A DNA stretch of 64,000 nt, from NCBI RefSeq assembly GCF_001373415.1, contig NZ_CDSE01000010.1, positions 62,001 through 126,000 of the forward strand. Reading direction: 5' to 3'. A program made the position numbers and the translations under genes. The notes beneath the pieces are model-generated. The model was not told the origin of the DNA, did no database searches, and saw only the letters and a list, made by a program, of their open reading frames with translations. Positions 60,128 through 64,000 of this stretch are shown here, piece after piece (the first letter of the stretch is position 1; each line of letters begins with the position of its first letter). This DNA comes from Paenibacillus dakarensis. Its GTDB lineage: Bacteria > Bacillota > Bacilli > Paenibacillales > Paenibacillaceae.

Positions 60128-60772
60128 GTGAATAACAAAAGGTTACTGGCGATGTTCTTGGTGCTTGCTCTCAGCATAATGCCAGTTTTATCCGTGCAAG
60201 CAAAGGCAGCAGAGAAGAAGAATTCCATTTGCTTAAGCCCCAAGATGGTACAGCTGAAAACCGATATGCAAAAGGTATGGATCGACCATACGATATGGAC
60301 GAGAAGCTATATTGTCAGTGCGATCTCTAATCGTCCAGATCAGAAGGATGTATTGGACCGTCTTCTGCGTAATCAGCAGGATATAGGTAATGTGTTCAAA
60401 CCTTATTATGGGGAGGAATTCGGCAATAAGCTGGCTGGAATTCTAAGAGAGCATATTTTGATCGCGGGTAAAATTGTAGCGGCTGCCAAAGAGGGCAACC
60501 AGGCGGAAGTGAAAAAGCTAGAGAAGGATTGGCATAGAAACGCAGATGATATTGCCAAATTCTTAAGTACGGCGAACCCGAACTGGCAGTTTAAAGAACT
60601 GCAGGATATGCTGTATACGCATCTCCAGTTGATTACGGAGATCGTTATAAGCTGCTTAAAAGGAGACTGGAAAGCGGATATTGCGGCTACTGATAAAAAT
60701 GAGATTCATATGATTCATTTGGCGGACATCCTGACAGAAGGTATCGTCAAACAGTTTCCTAATAAATTTTAA
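60128..60772 (+). CDS. Secreted helical-bundle protein of unknown function
   Basis: A 214-residue protein with a Sec signal (hydrophobic core, VQAKA cleavage near residue 28). The mature part is alpha-helical and contains several spaced His residues (IDHTIWTRSYIV, REHILIAGKIV, DWHRNADDIAKFL, LYTHLQLITEIV), which suggests a metal-binding four-helix bundle. Related proteins occur in Paenibacillus and Bacillus with no assigned role. It starts at a GTG with GAGGAG about 10 bases before. It has its own terminator. Confidence 0.65.
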   Translation: MNNKRLLAMFLVLALSIMPVLSVQAKAAEKKNSICLSPKMVQLKTDMQKVWIDHTIWTRSYIVSAISNRPDQKDVLDRLLRNQQDIGNVFKPYYGEEFGNKLAGILREHILIAGKIVAAAKEGNQAEVKKLEKDWHRNADDIAKFLSTANPNWQFKELQDMLYTHLQLITEIVISCLKGDWKADIAATDKNEIHMIHLADILTEGIVKQFPNKF

Positions 60773-60802
60773 TCGAACCGGGGCAGAAGCTGCATAGCAG
60801 CT

Positions 60803-60850
60803 CAGCTTTTTATAATCACCCCAATCGGTGGCTATGAAAAGCTGTTTTTT
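60803..60850 (+). terminator. Terminator of the secreted helical protein
   Basis: CAGCTTTT and AAAAGCTG outer arms, ATA/TAT and CACC/GGTG inner pairs, then six T. Confidence 0.75.
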
Positions 60851-60952
60851 TAATGAGACGATCTGATCAATAGGACTTACAAACTTCAGAATAGCAATCG
60901 AAAATAAATCTGATTTCTGGTTTCAATTTAAATTATCTACAAAGGAGGCCGC

Positions 60953-61390
60953 ATGATGGCATCAGGAAATCCGGTAATCATAACTGTTGAAACAGTAATC
61001 CATTCCCCCATTGAAATGGTGTGGGAATATTGGACGGAGCCGAAGCATATTATGCAGTGGAATTCAGCTTCGGACGATTGGCATACACCTCATGCCGAGA
61101 ATGATTTAAAGGTCGGTGGTAAGTTTGTCTCCAGAATGGAAGCGAAAGATGGCAGTTTTGGATTCGATTTTGGCGGAGTATACGACGAAGTGAGTGTAAA
61201 CGAACGTATATCCTATACACTTGGAGACGGCAGGAAAGTGAAGATCGACTTTATCAGCCAAGATGACCAAACAAGAGTCATTGAATCGTTCGAAGCGGAA
61301 GAAACCCAAGCCATTGAAATCCAGCAAGCCGGATGGCAGGCGATATTAGACAATTTTAAAAAATATGTGGAGAACTTCAATAATAAGTAA
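60953..61390 (+). CDS. SRPBCC / AHSA1-domain protein
   Basis: A 145-residue START-like protein (activator of Hsp90 ATPase homologue, PF08327). The pattern SPIEMVWEYWTEPKHIMQWN near residue 16 and GWQAILDNFKKYVE at the end are the usual family boundaries. These proteins have a cavity that binds hydrophobic ligands, and the function differs between members. AAAGGAGG precedes tandem ATG codons at 60953 and 60956. It stands between two terminators. Confidence 0.88.
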   Translation: MMASGNPVIITVETVIHSPIEMVWEYWTEPKHIMQWNSASDDWHTPHAENDLKVGGKFVSRMEAKDGSFGFDFGGVYDEVSVNERISYTLGDGRKVKIDFISQDDQTRVIESFEAEETQAIEIQQAGWQAILDNFKKYVENFNNK

Positions 61391-61409
61391 GCATTTTTGG
61401 GGTTCAGAG

Positions 61410-61443
61410 AAGCGCATGCCATCGATGGCATGCGCTTTGTTTT
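61410..61443 (+). terminator. Terminator of the AHSA1-domain gene
   Basis: AAGCGCATGCCATCG-type arms pair with CGATGGCATGCGCTT almost without a loop, then TGTTTTAT. Confidence 0.8.
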
Positions 61444-61572
61444 ATGAATACACGTTTAGGAAGGGGGAAACTAGTCATTAGCACATTTTGAGCATGATTA
61501 CCGAAATGCCCAAAACTAAGGCCGTATGTCTACATAGACTGTATCAATCCAAAACACAAGGAGGTAATATCA

Positions 61573-61674
61573 GTGAGTTGTGAAAAAGCTTGTTATGGCT
61601 ACGGAAACCCAGTAGGTATGGTCTTGGTGTTGTTTATTCTCTTGGTTATCATCGTGGGTGCTTTTTGGATTTAA
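61573..61674 (+). CDS. YjcZ-family small membrane protein
   Basis: A 33-residue gene with AAGGAGG about 8 bases before a GTG start. The sequence has a Cys/Gly/Tyr-rich head (SCEKACYGYGN) and a single hydrophobic helix (VGMVLVLFILLVIIVGAFW), as in the YjcZ/YosA sporulation-associated mini-proteins of Bacilli. These small proteins are made in the mother cell or forespore, exact role unknown. I see no evident sporulation sigma promoter, so regulation is left open. Confidence 0.85.
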   Translation: MSCEKACYGYGNPVGMVLVLFILLVIIVGAFWI

Positions 61675-61696
61675 TTAAAATACGACAGTAAAGTTT

Positions 61697-61718
61697 GGGG
61701 ACGGTATTTACCGTCCCC
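61697..61718. other. Hairpin after the YjcZ-type gene
   Basis: GGGGACGGTA and TACCGTCCCC arms with a 2-base loop; no T-run follows. It may be a weak terminator or an RNA-stability element. Confidence 0.45.
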
Positions 61719-61865
61719 ATGAAGCATTTATACAGTACATTTCGTTTGGTAGGAATGGCTTATACATAAGTGAGTGGCGAGAATCGTAGGGCTGGCATAT
61801 TGGATCAAGCCAACACCATATACTCTGATATCTAAATACCCACTTATATAAGGGAGGTGCCCTAA

Positions 61866-62252
61866 ATGGAAATTCCGATAACCGGATTTATTGTTCACCA
61901 TGGTGGTTCTGATTCTGAACATTCACATCAACTCTTTCTTACATCATGGGACGGTAAACCAGTTAACGTTCATGTTCATCCCTTCAAAGGGGATACATCC
62001 TTTGATGTTGGCCATTTTCATCATTACGTTGGTGTGACTGAACCCGCTCCAAGTGGTGTTCCACATGTACATCATTATCATGCCCAAACGTCGGTTAATG
62101 ACCAGCACAAGCATTTAATTAAGGGAACGACGGGTCCTGCGATTCCGTTGCCAGGAGGAGGACACTATCATTATTTTGAGGGTTATACAACAGTAGATGG
62201 CAGAATTCCTCATGCTCATCGATACAGCGGGAATACAGGCAATGAACAATAA
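61866..62252 (+). CDS. ymaF: YmaF-family His-rich protein
   Basis: A 128-residue protein with 19 His residues, mostly as H-x-H pairs (EHSH, VHVH, GHFHH, PHVHHYH, QHKH, GHYH, PHAH). This is the YmaF family (PF12788), common in Bacillus. The spacing of the HxH units suggests metal binding (zinc, nickel or copper). No signal peptide. AGGGAGGTG precedes the ATG by 8 bases. A strong terminator follows. Role unknown; in Bacilli some YmaF genes are linked to sporulation. Confidence 0.85.
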   Translation: MEIPITGFIVHHGGSDSEHSHQLFLTSWDGKPVNVHVHPFKGDTSFDVGHFHHYVGVTEPAPSGVPHVHHYHAQTSVNDQHKHLIKGTTGPAIPLPGGGHYHYFEGYTTVDGRIPHAHRYSGNTGNEQ

Positions 62253-62304
62253 TAAATGAAATCCATTACTTAATAAAATCGAATAGCTGAGTATAAAACA
62301 GCTC

Positions 62305-62338
62305 ACAGCCGGCCTACTTGGCCGGCTGTGGTTATTTT
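62305..62338 (+). terminator. Terminator of the ymaF gene
   Basis: ACAGCCGGCC and GGCCGGCTGT arms with a 5-base loop, then GGTTATTTTTA. Confidence 0.85.
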
Positions 62339-62368
62339 TACAATAAGTATGTTATCGGAGAAACAAAA

Positions 62369-62390
62369 AAAGAACCGGGTACGGTTCTTT
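62369..62390. other. Small hairpin upstream of the rph promoter
   Basis: Perfect 9-base arms AAAGAACCG and CGGTTCTTT with a 4-base loop; A-rich before and T after, so a possible bidirectional terminator. It ends 5 bases before the -35 element. Confidence 0.5.
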
Positions 62391-62394
62391 AATA

Positions 62395-62441
62395 TTGCTT
62401 ATATGTAAGGACAGTGATACAATCAGAACGCGACTCTGATT
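62395..62441 (+). promoter_or_regulatory. Promoter and operator-like repeat of rph
   Basis: TTGCTT (62395-62400), 17-base spacer, TACAAT (62418-62423). An inverted repeat with arms AATCAGA (62421-62427) and TCTGATT (62435-62441) overlaps the -10 element and the start of transcription. A second dyad, TTGTCA-AA-TGACAA (62500-62513), lies just before the ribosome site. Confidence 0.6.
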
Positions 62442-62531
62442 ACAATTAAATACATATCTTACAAATCTTATATCTTTATTCTAACACGCTAATAGGTCCT
62501 TGTCAAATGACAAATTGGAGGGGGAAGACTG

Positions 62532-64000
62532 ATGAACTCTTTAGTTTTGGGTTTTAAGGAAATGGATGAAACGCAGCTGATGCTTGTGGGAGGGAAAGCA
62601 TTAAATTTAGGGGTATTATCAAAAATCGATGGAATACGAGTACCCGAAGGATTCTGTGTGACAACGGTAGGCTATCACAGGGCCGTCGGGCAAAACGAAA
62701 CGTATCAAGGTTTGTTAGACCGTCTAAATCTGTTGAAAGCAGAGGATCAAGAGCAGATTGGTGAGATAAGCAGGAGGATCAGAGAGCTCATTATGGAAAC
62801 AGATATTCCTTCTGATGTTGTTAACGCAGTGACTAACTATCTCTCCCAGCTTGGTGAGGAACAGACCTATGCAGTACGTTCCAGTGCAACAGCTGAGGAT
62901 TTACCGCATGCATCTTTTGCGGGCCAGCAAGATTCCTTTTTAAATATCATCGGCATCGATGCCATCCTGCAGCATATCAGCAAATGCTGGGCATCCCTTT
63001 TTACGGAACGTGCAGTCATCTACCGTATTCAGAATGGATTTGATCACAGTTTAGTTCATGTTTCCGTTATCGTTCAAAGGATGGTCTTGCCGCAAGCGTC
63101 AGGGATTATGTTTACCGCTGATCCGGTGACCTTTAATCGAAAGCTGCTGTCCATCGATGCGAGTTTTGGATTGGGAGAAGCCCTGGTCTCTGGTTTGGTA
63201 TCTGCTGATGGTTTTAAAGTGCTGCAAGGGAAAATCGTTGATAAGCGAATTGAAGCCAAAAAACTGGCTGTCTATGGGCGACCAGAAGGAGGAACAGAGA
63301 CCCGGCAGATTGATGCCGAGCTGCAAAGGACTCAATCGCTAACAGATCCACAAATATTACAGCTGGCACGCATCGGCAGACAGATCGAAGCTTATTTCAG
63401 CCAGCCGCAAGATATCGAATGGTGCTTGGATCAGGATACCTTTTATATGGTTCAGAGTCGGCCGATCACGACGTTATACCCGATTCCTGAAGAGAATGAT
63501 GAAGAGAATCACGTCTATGTGTCTGTGGGTCACCAACAGATGATGACTGATCCGATGAAGCCATTGGGACTTTCATTTTACTTGTTAACCACTCCCGCAC
63601 CCATGCGTAAAGCTGGCGGAAGATTGTTTGTTAATGTAACACCTATGCTGAAATCACCTGCCAGCAGAGAGACGATATTAAATACCTTGGGACAGTCCGA
63701 CCCACTCATTAAAGACGCACTTACAACGCTTATTAAACGGGGAGATTTTATAAAAACAATTCCTGCTGATAATCAAGAATCAATACCGGGACATAGCAGT
63801 AAAGGAGTGCCCCCAGCAGGGCTTCCAGCGGAGCTCGAAAACGATTCGAACATCGTTTCTGACCTGATCAGGCGCAGTCAAATCTCGATCGTAGAGTTAC
63901 AACAAAACATCCAGACGAAATCTGGAGCAGATTTATTCGATTTTATTCGGGAAGATATTCAGCAATTGAGAAAGATTTTGTTTGACCCGCAGAGTTCTGC
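62532..64000 (+). CDS. rph: Rifampin phosphotransferase, N-terminal part (runs off the window)
   Basis: The first 489 residues of a protein that normally has about 870. Rph moves the beta-phosphate of ATP to rifamycins and so inactivates them. The ATP-binding domain (about 1-320) has VGGKALNLG, VPEGFCVTT, YAVRSSATAEDLPHASFAGQQ in pieces and FTADPV, as in PEP synthase. The rifamycin-binding domain begins near 330 (VGHQQMMTDPMKPLGLSF), which separates it from PEP synthase. The catalytic His domain lies beyond the window. GGAGGGGGA fixes the ATG. Very similar in pattern to the Bacillus cereus and Listeria enzymes. Confidence 0.92.
   Translation, partial: MNSLVLGFKEMDETQLMLVGGKALNLGVLSKIDGIRVPEGFCVTTVGYHRAVGQNETYQGLLDRLNLLKAEDQEQIGEISRRIRELIMETDIPSDVVNAVTNYLSQLGEEQTYAVRSSATAEDLPHASFAGQQDSFLNIIGIDAILQHISKCWASLFTERAVIYRIQNGFDHSLVHVSVIVQRMVLPQASGIMFTADPVTFNRKLLSIDASFGLGEALVSGLVSADGFKVLQGKIVDKRIEAKKLAVYGRPEGGTETRQIDAELQRTQSLTDPQILQLARIGRQIEAYFSQPQDIEWCLDQDTFYMVQSRPITTLYPIPEENDEENHVYVSVGHQQMMTDPMKPLGLSFYLLTTPAPMRKAGGRLFVNVTPMLKSPASRETILNTLGQSDPLIKDALTTLIKRGDFIKTIPADNQESIPGHSSKGVPPAGLPAELENDSNIVSDLIRRSQISIVELQQNIQTKSGADLFDFIREDIQQLRKILFDPQSS

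Noticed and set aside
1-64000. CRISPR arrays, tRNA, rRNA, prophage and intact transposons
   Set aside because: Read for and not found; no regular short repeats with spacers, no cloverleaf, no transposase or integrase reading frames.

Overview
The window looks like the chromosome of a Paenibacillus-type member of the Bacillota. Shine-Dalgarno sites are strong (AGGAGG types). GTG and TTG starts are common. The gene families are typical of that group: a YesS-type membrane AraC regulator, an LplA/LplB/YtcP-type sugar ABC importer, YjcZ, YmaF, a DUF6254-like mini-protein, DUF2935 and a Bacillus-type rifampin phosphotransferase. I found no rRNA, tRNA, CRISPR array, prophage or intact insertion sequence.

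Layout. Positions 1-10.9 kb are housekeeping and accessory genes: the end of an AI-2E-family membrane protein, a manganese catalase, an MFS exporter, a heterodimeric ABC exporter with one degenerate ATP site, a helveticin-J-like secreted protein, a DHA2 drug exporter divergent from its TetR regulator, and a YgjP-type metallopeptidase.

Positions 11.0-41.0 kb form a large carbohydrate-use region for a uronic-acid-containing polysaccharide. It holds kdgK-kdgA, then a YesS-type regulator divergent from a solute-binding protein, two permeases and a 1508-residue secreted beta-helix protein. A leftward group follows (rhamnose-mutarotase-like protein, very large GH2 enzyme, alginate-lyase-superfamily protein), then two AraC regulators. 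A seven-gene rightward operon ends the region: GHL6/GH42-like hydrolase, serine hydrolase, CE4 deacetylase, KduI, KduD, DUF2264 protein and GH88 unsaturated glucuronyl hydrolase. Read together, a lyase makes unsaturated uronides outside the cell, the ABC importer brings oligomers in, GH88 frees the unsaturated uronate, and KduI, KduD, KdgK and KdgA take it to pyruvate and glyceraldehyde-3-phosphate. Two exact CcpA cre matches lie in the control region at 15.2-15.5 kb. The true polymer is not known; the mutarotase-like protein suggests it contains rhamnose as well as glucuronate.

Positions 41.2-64 kb are a mosaic of small units: a lipase-like protein; a YtrA-type GntR/ABC operon with no canonical start codon at the expected place; a lipoprotein with a phage-tail-fibre-like C-terminus; a DUF2935 protein; a DdlR-like MocR regulator with Ddl and an aminotransferase; a SUFU-domain protein; a RibD-C reductase; an ECF sigma factor with a DUF4179 membrane partner; a PQQ-type propeller protein plus a degenerate fragment of a second copy 3 kb upstream; a short UvrA paralogue behind a near-consensus promoter; a divergent HPr kinase paralogue; and, running off the right edge, rifampin phosphotransferase.
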